DNA of 64,000 nt from Gracilaria gracilis (GCA_030374805.1 JARGSG010000005.1:310001-374000), one strand, 5' to 3'; positions 1 to 11,679 are shown, numbered from the stretch's first letter. The notes: generated from the sequence alone by a model not told the origin. Numbers and translations are program-made.

Positions 1-483
1 TGATGTCATTCTGGCACACAGAACCGCATCTTCGTATATGGCAGCGCCTCCTTTGCCGAAGACAAGGGAAATTCCAACAACTCGAAGAACAAAGGAACGT
101 GCGAAGCTGAGACAGTGTGTAAGAGCTGGTCTTTGTCTGGGCCTGTTCACCTGTTCCAGAAAAGATCCCAACTCAAACTAAAGCTGTAATAGCACTAATT
201 TGTAGGCACTGGTCCTCCTTGGTGATATGATCATTTTGTGTTTCTGTATACGTAATTACGCACCAGAACTTGAAAGCAGTGACACAATATGAGGCTAACT
301 ATTTTGTGTAAGACGAATCAATCACGTATCAAGGACGACTCAAGACACACTTTGGAGCTGATTTACTCCTTGTTACTATTTTACTCGAGCCAAGAATTTC
401 AAAGGTTGCAAACAAATCCCCGTGTTCCTCAGAACAGACGAAATGCATGGCACCTCGGGCAGTACCACCATTCTCTGTATAAA
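1..483. other. No gene recognised
   Basis: There are only short open frames without recognisable domains here, including one starting at 289. It lies downstream of the 3' end of the minus-strand cysteine-rich gene and probably holds its 3' UTR. Confidence 0.4.
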
Positions 484-2116
484 TCAAATTTGATCTACAG
501 TGGTCAGTGTTTCCACATTCGTCAACAAACGAAGTAGTATATCATTCACGTCTCTGAGACCATTTAAAGCTGGAAGTGGACTGGGATCAGGTTCAAGAAC
601 AACAACAATCTTGTCCGAAATGCAAACAATACTGTCTTCATCAACTGTGCAACAGCTTTCACCGTCATCACAGTCATCATCCGTAGTACATCTGAAATTG
701 TCAGACACACAGAGACAATCATCCTCTCCGGAACATTCGACAATGACGTCGTCCACAATCCCTTGACACCGCCGATCCCCTGAACACTCCAAAGTTGTGG
801 AGCATACTTCGAAATTGAGTTTGGCCCCCATCGATGTTGAAGATGTACTTGCACTTTCTGGAGGACCTGTTTCCTCAGGTCCGGATTCAGAATCGAGCTC
901 CACCTTGTTCGAAATACAAACTTTAGAGTCTTCATCAAGCGCATAACAACGTTCGCCTTCATCACAGTCGTCATTTGAAGTACATCTGATATCACGAGAC
1001 ACACAGAGACAATCCTCCTGCCCAGAACATTTGACAATTTCATCGTTCACAATCACTTGACATTGGCGATCGCCTACACACTCAGAAGTCATGGAACATT
1101 TTTCGAAGTTCAGCTTGTCTCCCACCGATGGTAAAGGAGATGTTCTAGTCGGAGGAACTGTTTCGTCAGAGGTGGGACTGGGTTCGAGCTCTATTTTGTT
1201 CGAAATACAAACAACACTGTCTTCGTCAAATGCAAAACAGTGTTCGCCTTCATCACAGTCGTCATTTGAAGTACATCTGATATCACGAGACACACAGACA
1301 CAATCCTCCTGCCCAGAACATTTGACAATTTCATCTTCCACAACAACTAAACATAGGCGAGCTCCCGCACATTCAGAAGTCGTGGAACATAGTTCAAAGT
1401 TCAGCTTGTCTCCTATGGATGAAGATAGAGCATTTGTTCCGGCTGGGAGAACTGTTTCCTCGGAGGTGGTAACGGGTTCGGGCACTAGTTTGTTCGAAAT
1501 ACAAGTGACACTGTCTTCATCAAGTGCAAAACAGCGTTCGCCTTCATCACAGTCGTCATTCGAAGAACAACTCAGATCAGGAGACACACAGCGACAATCA
1601 TCCTGTCCGGAGCATTCGAAGAGTTCACCTTCCACAATGACTTGGCACCGGCGGTATCCTGCACACTCGGAGCTCGTGGAGCATATTTCGAAGTTCAATT
1701 TCCCCCTTGTTGCTCCTCCAGAATCATGAAGCAATTGCCGAAGGAAAGAATTCGGAAGCGTGTTGTTTGTTTCGAGAATCTCTTGATCCGGCGTATGCTC
1801 TATCGATTTCGAAAAGAACTCTTGAATGCGAAAGGTGATGACCGCACTACGTTAGTCCTTTTAAAAAAATGTTGGGTTAGTGTGCACAACGAAAATTTTG
1901 GGTTAGCTTACCCACAATGGACGAAGATACATATGAGACAGACCCCGGTTTGTTTGTTCTGTTTGGCGGCGCAACGAATACCTTTGAGCTCGTAATGCGC
2001 TTGAGGTATGAAGCGTCGATGGGCGACTCCCGTGCATTGACGTGTGCCGAAACGGCTCGGACGAAGGGTAGAAGGAGGAGGAAGACGGATAGAAACAGTT
2101 TCAGAGAAAGAGCCAT
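484..2116 (-). CDS. Secreted protein with four tandem 10-cysteine modules (two exons)
   Basis: Exon 1 (2116-1912) opens with ATG and a clear signal peptide (MALSLKLFLSVFLLLLPFVRA). A GTAAGC donor follows at 1911-1906. A pyrimidine-rich stretch ends in a phase-compatible AG, so exon 2 is placed at 1715-484; the acceptor is inferred. The long exon-2 frame has no ATG of its own, which supports splicing. The predicted product is about 478 aa. Exon 2 holds four repeats of about 100 aa, each opening with KLNFE and carrying ten cysteines in fixed spacing (EC, RRC, ECSG, DDC-C, SNDDC-DEGE-C), separated by Ser/Thr/Pro/Glu-rich linkers. The protein is probably secreted and disulfide-bonded. I do not recognise the module. 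It resembles dickkopf- or EB-like cysteine knots only in general spacing, and no function is assigned. A TATA box lies upstream. Confidence 0.75.
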
Positions 2117-2187
2117 TGTTCTTGCTGTATAGTTTAAGATTGCACGATGGATATGCGAAGGGGTAGGGCTGAGACAGAGAAAGGTTT

Positions 2188-2195
2188 CTTTTATA
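2188..2195 (-). promoter_or_regulatory. TATA box of the four-module cysteine-rich gene
   Basis: TATAAAAG on the minus strand, about 72 bp upstream of the ATG at 2116. Confidence 0.55.
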
Positions 2196-2199
2196 CACC

Positions 2200-3170
2200 C
2201 AGGAATGGTTTTTTTGTTCAGTCATCTTCAGCCCTTCAAGGTCAATCGGGACAGGTGATCTTCTGAGAGTATTATTGGCCTTTTGAGAGGGGGATTCCAA
2301 CAATTATTCAAAGGAATGCTCTGCTCCAGGGGACGAAAGATGTGCTGGTGAGGTGGCTGAAGAGTGGGTCACGTCTTTCGAAATCTGGGTTTCTGCCTTA
2401 TTTTAGATACACGAATATTGAAAGAAGCCCATCCGAAAAAGCCTTTCCCAGACCTAGGAAAGGATATGTGTTCTCCGAGTTCGACGATCCTTATTTACAA
2501 GGTCTTTCATGCAAAGAGACCCCTGGAGAAACCCATTCTTCTCTCAGTATGCCTTTGACCAGACTAATTCTGCACTTCGTCCATACGTCCGCCAGGAGGA
2601 CGTGGTTTTGGTTCTGGTTCGGTCTCCAAGAAATCGGATAAGCTTTGACTCTTATTGCTGCTAGAAGAAATCAATGAAACCAAATGCTTCGCGCTCTAAC
2701 ACCCTGTCCTCCACTCTCCGTGCCGCCCACACAGGTAGCTAGCTAGCTATGAACAGATACCCGTATCGCTTGTGTTTCACGCTGTTTCGTCAAATCAGAT
2801 ATGATTCTGGTTGAACTGAGTTTGATCCATCCAGCCATGGGCAACAAATCACCGCAGCTACTTTCCCTGGATAGTGCTTGCGTATGCTACTGCCCTGCGA
2901 ATGCAGGATAGAACAAACGGCTCCCCTCTCTTCTGAGTTGGAGTCATGTTCGGGGGAGCTTTACCACCCCGATACACATGGGTTGGGAGCCATCAAGAGA
3001 TTAGTTGCGTGTTTGTTGCAACCAGAATAGCACACGGAATGGCGTTGGATAGCATGTTCCTGGTCCCAACGAGGGCAAATACGTTTGGGTACGAAGGTAC
3101 GGCGTGGCACGTATTGGGGTATAAACTTTGTTGTAAATTTCAGCAGCAATGCACTGTGAATTCAGGGGGG
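2200..3170. other. No gene recognised
   Basis: Several short open frames overlap on both strands but none has a recognisable domain, signal peptide or codon-level support. It contains the 5' flank of the cysteine-rich gene. Confidence 0.4.
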
Positions 3171-3175
3171 GCGTG

Positions 3176-3254
3176 AGCAGAGCCAGGAATGAAACCCGGG
3201 TCTCCAGAAAGCAGACGACGGCGTTTACCGATTGAGCTATGGCCGCTCACGAGG
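3176..3254 (-). repeat. tRNA-related sequence (degenerate tRNA or SINE head)
   Basis: The minus strand shows a good RNA polymerase III A box (TAGCTCAATCGG) and a B-box-like GGTTTCATTCC inside a 5-bp T-stem with a 7-nt loop. The outer stem GTGAGC/GCTCAC can pair. The D-stem does not pair and spacing from acceptor to D-arm is off, so a functional tRNA is unlikely. A tRNA-derived SINE head or a tRNA pseudogene fits better. Confidence 0.45.
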
Positions 3255-3259
3255 TGGTG

Positions 3260-4501
3260 ACCCCAAGCCACAGCGTCGGAGAAGTTTAATGACGCTGTCA
3301 CTGTCATCTGAAGCTGGCAGGCTACACTATGTGGAGAAGGGGGAGTAGGGAGACGCAGTGAGCTTCAACCAAACGCCTGCCTGTCGCGTCATTTTCCCGG
3401 GTACTTGGGCACCACCAGTCGTACTGCTCCACGGGGCCGTGATCCAATTTCCACAAGACAGGTTGAATAATGACTTCACAGTGGTCTAGTCGGTGTTTAA
3501 AATATATTTAATTCTTACCTTCCTCCCTTGAATTGTGAAATTTAAAAAGTCAAAATAAATACTTAGCAAAACGTTTCAAACGTTTTGACTTTAATTCGAA
3601 AACCTTTGAATCCACGGTACCGAAAGGCATTTGAGATAACCTTAGGTAGCCCTGTCGCGGGTATCCATCGTTCACGGCGCATCCATGGCCGTCAACACGT
3701 GGAGCTGGCGACATAAGGATAATCAGAGCATTGCGAAGCTCGCTTCTCAAAGGAAAATCCGGCAAAGCTCCTGTGCAATAGAAGATGTTATTTTAGAAGC
3801 TGGTTGGGTAAAAATGAAATACAAGTTATCGTTAAGAAGCAAGGCCTTTTGCCCATAACTGCTCTTTTCAGAGATGCGGAGCATGCCAGAAACAGATTAA
3901 CTGTCCAAAAGTAATTTTAAATAAAGCGAAACCATGCATTGTTTCGATGTAGAGACAAGCTAAACTACTTTCCGACTTTAACATTCAGAGATTAACCAAA
4001 TTTAAATGTATATAGACTGTTTAAAAGCAATTAGGACAGTCCTCATCTATAATTGAAAACAATGTAATCTTGTTTATTTTCTAAATAATAACTTTGTTGT
4101 GTATATGTGTTCTAATTTATAAGAAAGATGAACATACAACAAAAAAACAGATAATCCACTTGGAATACAGAATTTTACAAAATTGGATTTAGAACGAATG
4201 TGTGAATGTCACTAATTCTTTTTCCGATGTAAAGACACTTGGTAGTGTTGTCTGAAGAGTTTTGCTTTTTACGCACTATTTTGGATGCCAACCACGATAT
4301 GTCCCAAAACTAGCTCCTTGCGAGTACATTTTTTCGTTCAGTTTTAATTTGCTGGCATGGCAGTGATCTAATGTAGTGATTGTCTCCAAAAAGAAAAGAA
4401 AATGAGCCGTGTGACACGGCGCATTTTTTAAAAACTTTTATTGCACCGTACAGTAATACTTTTTTCAAAGAAAAAGAGAGCATTCTAATGACAAGCGGTA
4501 C
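3260..4501. other. AT-rich intergenic stretch with an old repeat
   Basis: No gene is seen. A segment at about 3716-3790 is a diverged match to about 23680-23760, sharing a block like ATAATCAGAGC...TTG.GAAGCT followed by AAAGGAAAAT. A palindromic AAACGTTTCAAACGTTTTG block lies near 3570, and a similar one lies near 28555. Confidence 0.4.
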
Positions 4502-4509
4502 ATTTCGAG
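4502..4509. repeat. 8-bp target site duplication, left copy (ATTTCGAG)
   Basis: Identical to 19628-19635 and directly abutting the CAG terminus of the hAT-like element. Confidence 0.8.
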
Positions 4510-4973
4510 CAGGCCCGTATTTGTGACTGACTGACTAGTGTCAGAAAAGAATGACTAACGACTGACTGACTGCCACTTTCACTGAACAGTCAGTCAGTGT
4601 AGTCAGTGAAAACAAACCCCTTGTAAACAATCGTATTTTTCCCAAAACATGTTACACGTGTAAACAAAATAGATTGCACGTGTAAACATCTGGGAAATAC
4701 CGGAATCTCGCAACTTTCTAGTTTGTAACATGATCATGCCATTTTCTGCATTGAATCAGGATGATCGTCTACTGATGGTAACTACGTATCGCCGAAGGAA
4801 GAAATGTAAAGTGTTATATAAAACTCATTAATGGAAATAAAGGAACATACTCTTCTACTTGATTCAATCATAGCTGGCTCTATTTAACAAAAACATTAAC
4901 AGGAAACATATTTTTTATGACTATCAAAAAAAATCATAAACACAATACAAGTATAAATAATAAAAATGTAAAT

Positions 4974-5887
4974 CTACTTGTTTGATTTAAATATAGGACT
5001 TCCATAACGAAGACAAAACTGTGTAATGTTGGCGACAGCAAAAAAGCACAGTGTGTGCAATGATATGTTGTGGCGAAATTTATCGCTTAACACTCTAAAT
5101 TGTTTGAGCCGTTTGTTCAACATTTCATGTCTGGCTCTTATAATTCCATGTTTCTTAGAATCAACCAAAGTGACATGTTGAGAACGAAGAAACTTTTCAT
5201 TTTGATACCCATTATCAGTGACAATCGTTTCGTTATCTGCAAGAATACCTCTCAACTTCAGACGGAATATCTTTAAATCGGGATGGGATCCGCATGGAAA
5301 CCCTACATAAAGCCAAACAATTTCACATGACTCAATTCGAATTCCAACTTCGTATCTTAGCCCTGCTCCATTGAATTTGAAGGAGTACCATTTTTTGCTA
5401 AACGGAGTAGGTTCGTATATTGGACAGTCAGTTCCATCGACCGATATATAGCAATTATAAAATTTTGGACTCACTGCCCGTGAACTCCAAATTATCTTCA
5501 TTGCAGTCAGTAACAGTATTTTTTTTAAACAATTATATAGATACTTACTAATTTGAGGTCAGCAGGATGGTTTACAAATTTCCAAGTCCATTTTCTAAAT
5601 GTCTTTTCGTCCACCTTGGTTAATGAACGATTCACAGACTCTGTATTATATTGCTTTAAAAACAGGATAGCCCAAAGTAAATGCTTCGGGGACCCACCCG
5701 CGGTCTTTCTATAGGCTATTTTGTTCCAGATTTTGGAACAAACATTGGCGGAAACTCCAAATACAGATATAAAACGGCGATTAAATACTTCGACTCCGCG
5801 CCCTCGGGATCTGATTATTGGTTTCGAAGCGAGTCTGAACGTGCTGTCGGTGGAATAACCTGTTCTTCTCATGATTGTCTTCTTCAT
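4974..5887 (-). CDS. T1 transposase (IS5/PIF-like DDE superfamily)
   Basis: Two exons: 5887-5549 and 5495-4974, separated by a 53-bp intron with a perfect GTAAGT donor and an AG acceptor, phase 0; about 286 aa. Exon 1 carries a helical N-terminal region (FGVSANVCSKIWNKI...SPKHLLWAILFLK) like the helix-turn-helix region before IS5-type catalytic domains. Exon 2 carries the catalytic core: first Asp in SVDGTDCPIYEP, then a conserved FKFNGAGLRYEVGI, second Asp in VTDNGYQNEKF, and the Glu in RARHEMLNKRLKQF. No stops or shifts were seen across the spliced frame, so the enzyme may be intact. It is homologous throughout to the T2 transposase at 50602-51487, with the intron at the same place and an exon 2 of the same length (522 nt). 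The precise superfamily is uncertain. Confidence 0.8.
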
Positions 5888-6943
5888 GAGTGAAGCAACA
5901 TTCTTTAGATGCCGATGAAGCAGCTGCGCAGTTAAGTAAAACTCTTTGACCCATGCCGTGAACGGCGATAGGCTGTAAAACTTAGGTCAACAGCATGTTT
6001 GATGTGTGTTGCCCAATTCAGTGGGCAAATTCAGAACTAAATTTCAGATTCGACGAGAAAATTTAATCTAACATGAGAATCGTCGGAGAAATACGAAGAG
6101 TATGAACAGATTTTTTTACGTATTCACTTACATAATATTTCATGATGCGTTCAACCCATCAATGATATGTTCTGTGATATGTTTGTGATGACTTCTTTTG
6201 TACTTAAAGAGCTTTGATAAATAGGAGACGAAAAAGTTGAGACTTTACGGTGTTGGCCAGACATATACACCGTTAGTATTGAGAGTTGTTTGAGACTTAT
6301 GAGAATGTTTCGTTGATAGAAATCTCATGCTCTCTAAAGCTGTAAGAATCTTTGATTGGAGACAAAACTATATTTTGAGACTTGGTCTCATCGCGAACTA
6401 TCAATCGTTCAGTAGAAGTATTTTGAACATATAAACACTCCCTACCCAGGTGCGCACTGAGACCAATGTCTTCCACACTACATGTAAACCACGCAAAAAG
6501 CTCAGCTCTTCTAATAACTATTCGTCATGGCTACTTTAGCATCGGTTCTACGTTTTCGTCGGTCCCCTATATAGCCTGGTCCTACTGCGCACCTTGATGT
6601 AAGTCCAAAACCTCTACTGCTGACGGAACCCAGTACCTCGGTTACTCAAGCACTATTTTTGGTACACTGTAACAAGTATACATCCTAAACTCACGTCGGA
6701 CGTTGATTTTGGGGTATGCTTAGCTCAAGGGAACCTGCTACTCTTGATTGACTCATTATTTGTGTACGTAAAGCACAACGTCATCGTTTCTATATTTTCA
6801 CGCTTTGATCTGATTCCTTTGTCATTGTAGTGAGTGGAAATGAATTCAGTATCTGAAGTTCCTATAAAATGCTACCCTCTGCCGACGAACTTTGAACCTT
6901 TAGACAACGCACTTTATCTGAATCCTCACCCATCAGCCCTAAT
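5888..6943. promoter_or_regulatory. Divergent intergenic region of T1
   Basis: No gene seen. It separates the two divergently transcribed T1 genes and presumably holds both promoters. No clear TATA box or repeat array was found. Confidence 0.35.
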
Positions 6944-7818
6944 ATGCCTCCTAAAGCCAATAAACCGCGTCTTTCAGAGGACTCTGCTGCAGTTAAGAGA
7001 CTGCGTCAAATGTTCAAAGCCGGGGATATTACAGGTGATGAGACAGCTGCGGAAGTCAAAGCATTAGATTCTGTATTCAAGCCATTCAAGTTGTCAACGT
7101 TTCGATTGAAATATGGAAAACTGAAGCAAGAACATTTGCAAACTACAGGTATGTCTCTACTAACTTTTTCGTTGTATAGAAAGCCTCTTTCTAACGGTGT
7201 ACAACAGCTAATGGTTCATTTGTTCCAAGCGCACTATGTTCTGCAATTGATGAAGATAAAGATGCGATGGATGCCAGTCCCAACTGCGATAATCACGAAG
7301 AGAGTTCTGGGGACGAACAGTCATTTCAACAATACTATGAGAAGAACGGTACTCGATTCTCACCGATTGTTCTTCATTCTCTTTGGGAAGATAATGAATC
7401 TACAATTCAGTTTGTCAGCCTTGCTATACTACTGCCATCAGGTGTGAAACTAGATTCCGTTTCGAGTCAAGTGGTTAGTAATGGAAAGGAATTCGAAGTG
7501 AAAGTGGAATGGCCGAGGCCTATGAATGAGATGAAATTGTTGCACAGAGCTTGGTTGTCTAAGCAATTTGCACCGATGATGCCATATTATCCAAAAATCG
7601 TTGGATTTCAACGAACATTGAAGCAACTCCGAAGAACTTCGTCGGAATCCGTTAAATTAGTGGCATCTATTCCGCTACCTATTTATGTCGAGACCCATAT
7701 CCCAAAAAAACAGTTTCTTGACTTTAGTGATGGTAGTAGTATTCTGTATGTGGACCTCAAAGCCCCTGATGACAAGTATTCACGTCAAGAAAACATAACT
7801 CATGTTCAGGTTGAGTAG
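6944..7818 (+). CDS. T1 accessory protein (unrecognised, two exons)
   Basis: Exon 1 (6944-7148) begins MPPKANKPRLSED; a GTATGT donor and a CAG acceptor give exon 2 (7208-7818), phase 1; about 271 aa. The N-terminal part (LRQMFKAGDITGDE, then KPFKLSTFRLKYGKLK) is basic and helical and could bind DNA. It is followed by an acidic linker and a C-terminal domain containing LAILLPSGV, EVKVEWPRP, YYPKIVGF and SIPLPIYVETHI. The same domains in the same order occur in the accessory gene of T2 (48574-49450), also divergent from the transposase and with a phase-1 intron at the same place. I do not recognise the family. Its fixed pairing with the transposase suggests a role in transposition, like the Myb-like second protein of PIF/Harbinger, but that is inference. 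Confidence 0.7.
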
Positions 7819-8361
7819 TTAGGAGTTTGGAATCTTCTTTACTGTTGTTTATAATGAGAGACGTTTATTCGTTCATATCTGTGATATGTTTGTACTACTT
7901 AGAGATGTAAATGTTCTATAAATTGAACAGAAATGCTCAGAACCAGGTACAGAGATATTTATAACCCAGTACGAAAGGGGTGCACCAAGAATAGTATATA
8001 TGTGGATTTTCCGTATCTCCCGGTGTGCAGATCCCAGTCTGATCATCACACAGAGACATGAATCTTAATATAAACCTTTCTGACATTGATTAAACTGTTT
8101 TTGGAACACCACGCTACCGAATTGATCCCTTACACTCCTCTGTATTGCAACTGACGAACAAAGGTTGTTTCTTTATTTGAACGATTTGGTTAATACTAGT
8201 AAGGCAAGGATTTCACACAACTCCGCGAGAGTTTCAGTTGATATGACTCTTGTTTTCATATAGTTGCCGCCACTTGCCGTCTTCTTGAACCAAAAAACAA
8301 AGCTTATGAATGTGCTATCTGAGTCACGAATGTGCCGTTTTCGAGCACTATTCTCTGTATT
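7819..8361. other. T1 right end and remnant of the hAT-like element
   Basis: No gene seen. The T1 terminus lies near 8010-8030. The remainder up to 8361 is hAT-like element sequence interrupted by E1. Confidence 0.5.
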
Positions 8362-8652
8362 TGTTGACTCGTCAAAGTTCGCTGCGCGCAACGGGCGAAA
8401 GACAGGGAATGGGCACCTTGGGAACTCCGCCTTCTCGCGGTTTGCCCCCGAACCTCGATGGGGTTCGGTACGTTTTATTCTCACGCAGATGCAATTGAGT
8501 GCGTCTTCGTGTTTGTCAGTCGCCTGGCAGGTTGGCCCATGACACTCTTACGTTATATCATTCAAGATGTTTATTACGTAAGGTGTTAGGAATCTCCTGC
8601 ATATGCGCTGATCTCACTCCGAATTAAGGGCTCAGCTGAGATCTGGTCAACA
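8362..8652 (-). repeat. E1 3' LTR
   Basis: A 291-bp direct repeat of 19208-19498, bounded by TGTTGAC/GTCAACA, with flanking TSD GTATT at 8357-8361. Confidence 0.9.
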
Positions 8653-8660
8653 GTCCCCCC
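8653..8660 (-). other. E1 polypurine tract
   Basis: GGGGGGAC on the minus strand directly before the 3' LTR, the expected plus-strand priming site. Confidence 0.6.
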
Positions 8661-8695
8661 ATGGCCAAATATGGAGGGCAAAACGAGAGAGTTGG

Positions 8696-11364
8696 TCATA
8701 TAAACTTGACCAGTCGTTTCTGGCGTGCGGTTCCATCCGTTTTTAGGGTGTGCAGATATTCCTTCACCAAATCTGGTACGTCTATCTGCAAACTGTCTAG
8801 GCGCACCCAGTCGGTCTCTTCCTCGAAACCCTTCCATCTGACTTGAATTTCGATATTTCCATCCTTCGTTCGAATATCTTCGAAATCGTCCACATTAGTA
8901 ACTCGTTTTGTTGATACGACAGGTAGTTTGTGACTTCTTCGTCGACTCCAAACTGACTATTTCGGGAAAACTTTAAACGTCGTCCATGCACCAGTTGCCT
9001 TTGCTTCGTGCTAAGGTGCTCTACCTGGAAAATGTAGTTGCTTTTGCACTCCATGACACGATAAGGACCGGTCCAACGTAGCACCAGTTTTCTCTTGCCT
9101 TTTTCCTGTGGAGAGCCCTTGAGGACATAGTCTCCTTCGGAAAAATTCACGGGCTTGACTCCAGTTTTTTGGTTGTGCGATTTGATTGCAGCTCTTCGTT
9201 TGTTTCTTGACGACTCAGCCACTTGGCGATGCATCTGCTCCATGGCGAGTTTACAACGTGTGAATCCTTCCATTTGAATAATGCGGGCATGGCTGATACA
9301 TACAGTCTTCGTTTCTCCTTTTTGCTGTATAAGTGCTACAAAAGGGCTGTCCTGCTCGAGTCCTGTGAACACTTCTTGAGGACACTTGTTCTTCAGTCTC
9401 TTCAGTGGAGAGTTATTCAAAGCAGACAGCACAATAGGAGTTATGCTCGGCCAAGAACATAATGGGAGCTGAAATTCCGACAGCAGAGATCTAGTAGTTT
9501 TTGCGAGTTCCCTGCATACTACCTCAACAGTTCCATTGCTCCACGGAGTGTAGGCCAATGTAAAATGATGCTGGGAGTGTAGCTGGTCCTTTAGAGTGGC
9601 GATGATGGTGTTCTTGAAATGGCTGCCTTGATCCGATATCCATTTCCTGGGTGTTCCGAATGCTGAAAACCATTGTATGAGAATGTCGGCTGTTGTCTCG
9701 GCCGTGGCGTCCGTTGTGGGTCTAAGCAACACGTATCCGGAAAGATCATCTTTGACTACGAGGATGTACTTGTACTGCTCTTCCCCCTTTCCCATACTAC
9801 AGTAGTCAAAATGGATGAGTTCGTTGGGCTTTGTCGTGTGCATAGTAGATCCGAGTGGGCGTGGAACGATATAACCAGGCTGGCTTGCGAGACAATGATG
9901 GCATGAAGACGTAAAATCCATGACGTCTTTTCGGAGGCCGTTCCAGACGAAGAAACGTTCAATGTTTGCCTTAGTCGTTTCTTCCGCTCTGTGACCTTTT
10001 GCTCCAGAGTGAGCTGCTACCAGTATTCGCATTTTGCAAACAGTGTCGGTTTTCGGAATCCACAGGCGGGCTCTTTCGTCCTGCCATACTCCATCGACCT
10101 TCTGCAGACCATGTGGAGCTTTCTGTTGGCTTCGCTGCTGTGCTTCCTTGATGTACCGGCGTGTGGGCCAGTCTAGCTCATCATTGGCTTCTGGATTTAT
10201 GGGGGCAAGCAGAATTGTCTTGCACGATTTAGACCTCCTTGAATTGACTTCGTCTGGTGTTTTAACTGCCCATCGAGTCAACATGTCCGCCCATACGTTC
10301 CGTTCGCCTGGTAGGTGCTGAATCATGTACCTGAATCCGCTGAGCTTCATTGCCCATCTCATGAGCTTGCTGGCTGTGTGTCTGGGTACGCCGGGGTTTC
10401 TGCCGTAAGGGTCATAAATATTCACTAGGTTTGCGTGGTCCGTAAATATTGAGACAACCCGACCCAATACCAGATAATCCAACCTTGTCATGGCTTCCAC
10501 AATTGCAAATCCCTCTTTTTCAGGGGTGCTCCAGTGCTCTGCAGAGTCTCTGAATGCACCTGAGAGGAACGCCAATGGTTCATGTTCCTGTGATTCAAGG
10601 TCAAGTTTCCTCTGTTCGTTTGGGATTTGGGTGAGAACTGCGGCCCAATGGGTTTCGGACGCATCGGTGAATAAACACACAGAATGATTAGCTTTGGGGT
10701 ACGCCAACTTTGTGGCGGACATGAGGTGACTTTTTATGTCCTCGAAGGCACGCTGATGCATTGAATTCCACTTCTCTGGTAGGGTAATCCTTTTGACAGC
10801 TGACTTCTTTCGGGATCCTGCGGCGATGTAGGATTCCTCCATGAGATTGTGTAATGGTTGAATTTTTCTGGCGTAGTCTGCGATGGATGTCCGCATCCAA
10901 TTAGTGGCACACAGCAGTTGTTGCAACTCGCCGGCCGTTTTGGGCGTCTTCATATTCACGAGAGCAGCAGAACATCGTGGATCGTATTGTACAACTTCCT
11001 TGGAAATGATGCGGCCACAAAACTTCACGCTAGTCTGGTAGAGGCTACTTTTCTTTGGGTTGACCTTGAATCCATGGCGTTTGCAAACCGCAAAAAACTT
11101 CGAGATAGTCTCTAGCAACTGCTCTTCGTTACCAGCGTGTAAAAGAAAATCATCTATCCACTGAACTAGGTTTGGGGTTGCTTCTGCAAACGTGGCCTGC
11201 GTGCAGGCCTGGAAATGGTTACCGGAGTCCGTGCCTCCTTGCAACATTCGGTATGGTGAGTAGATGCCAATAGGTGTCTGGATCGACATGAGTTCCTGGG
11301 AGTCCGGCGACAGAGCAAACTGCCAATATCCATGGCAGAAATCCACGTTCGCAAATACTGCGGA
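8696..11364 (-). pseudogene. pol: E1 pol, second half: RT (part), RNase H, integrase, chromodomain
   Basis: This continues the reverse transcriptase cut at 17249. Visible motifs in order are FCHGYWQF, WIDDFLLH (the YxDD-like catalytic box), RNase H LFTDAS and FTDHAN, the integrase zinc finger (H-SGAKG-H, then CHHC), and the integrase catalytic triad in FDYCS, SDQGSHF and NGTVEVV. The long frame runs from 11364 to 8797. Then a frameshift at a run of four A on the coding strand (8906-8909) moves the chromodomain (DDFEDIRTKDG...VRWKGFEEETDWVRLDSL) into another frame, ending at 8696. The C-terminal chromodomain places E1 among chromoviruses. Integrase and chromodomain would act together in the nucleus to direct insertion. 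Confidence 0.85.
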
Positions 11365-11433
11365 CATAAAAACAGCTGAGCAACTCCGGCGCTCTCTGCG
11401 CTGGTTTCCTGCACGTGTCACTCATATTTTATA
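11365..11433 (-). repeat. Mini-LTR copy 1 (69 bp)
   Basis: Nearly identical to 11597-11665; it differs at one base (CATATT versus CATGTT). Confidence 0.85.
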
Positions 11434-11596
11434 CTCCTCCTCTTTCCTTGAGGACGGCGACCCATCTCTAGCTTCCCGAAACAGCTTGAGCGGAGTATCT
11501 CTTACAGTGCATCACGCTTACAGCGGTAGCGTACAGGTGTATTTTCAAGAACCAGGCGGGACTTGAACCCACAACCCCTGTATCTGGGCCCATAAC

Positions 11597-11665
11597 CATA
11601 AAAACAGCTGAGCAACTCCGGCGCTCTCTGCGCTGGTTTCCTGCACGTGTCACTCATGTTTTATA
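11597..11665 (-). repeat. Mini-LTR copy 2 (69 bp)
   Basis: The central LTR of the tandem array, shared by two units. Confidence 0.85.
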
Positions 11666-11679
11666 CTCCTCCTCTTTCC
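11666..11679 (-). other. Polypurine tract of the mini-LTR element
   Basis: GGAAAGAGGAGGAG on the minus strand, abutting the next LTR. The same tract is at 11434-11447. Confidence 0.7.

Larger units (their letters stand above)
4687..8028. mobile_element. T1: two-gene DDE transposon with divergent transposase and accessory gene
   Basis: A transposase on the minus strand (4974-5887) and an accessory gene on the plus strand (6944-7818) diverge from a 1.05-kb intergenic region. Putative ends are inverted: left CTGGGAAATACCGGAA (about 4690) and right, read on the minus strand, CCGGGAGATACGGAAAA (ending about 8026). They resemble the ends of the related element T2 (CGGGGAGATCCGGGAAAA and CGGGAGTTCCGGGAAAA). 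I could not find a convincing target duplication, so the exact borders are uncertain. It lies within the hAT-like element. Confidence 0.6.

Noticed and set aside
1091..1729. Ser/Thr-rich plus-strand frame opposite the four-module gene
   Set aside because: Antisense shadow of repeats; its periodicity mirrors the cysteine-module repeats.
3176..3254. A functional tRNA gene
   Set aside because: The D-stem does not pair and arm spacing is wrong; only A/B-box and T-arm features survive.
4510..8361. T1 as the owner of the CAGG.CCGT ends and the 8-bp ATTTCGAG duplication, which would make a new superfamily with an 8-bp target site
   Set aside because: T1 has its own inner putative ends near 4690 and 8026 that match those of T2, so the 8-bp duplication more likely belongs to a separate hAT-like element around it.
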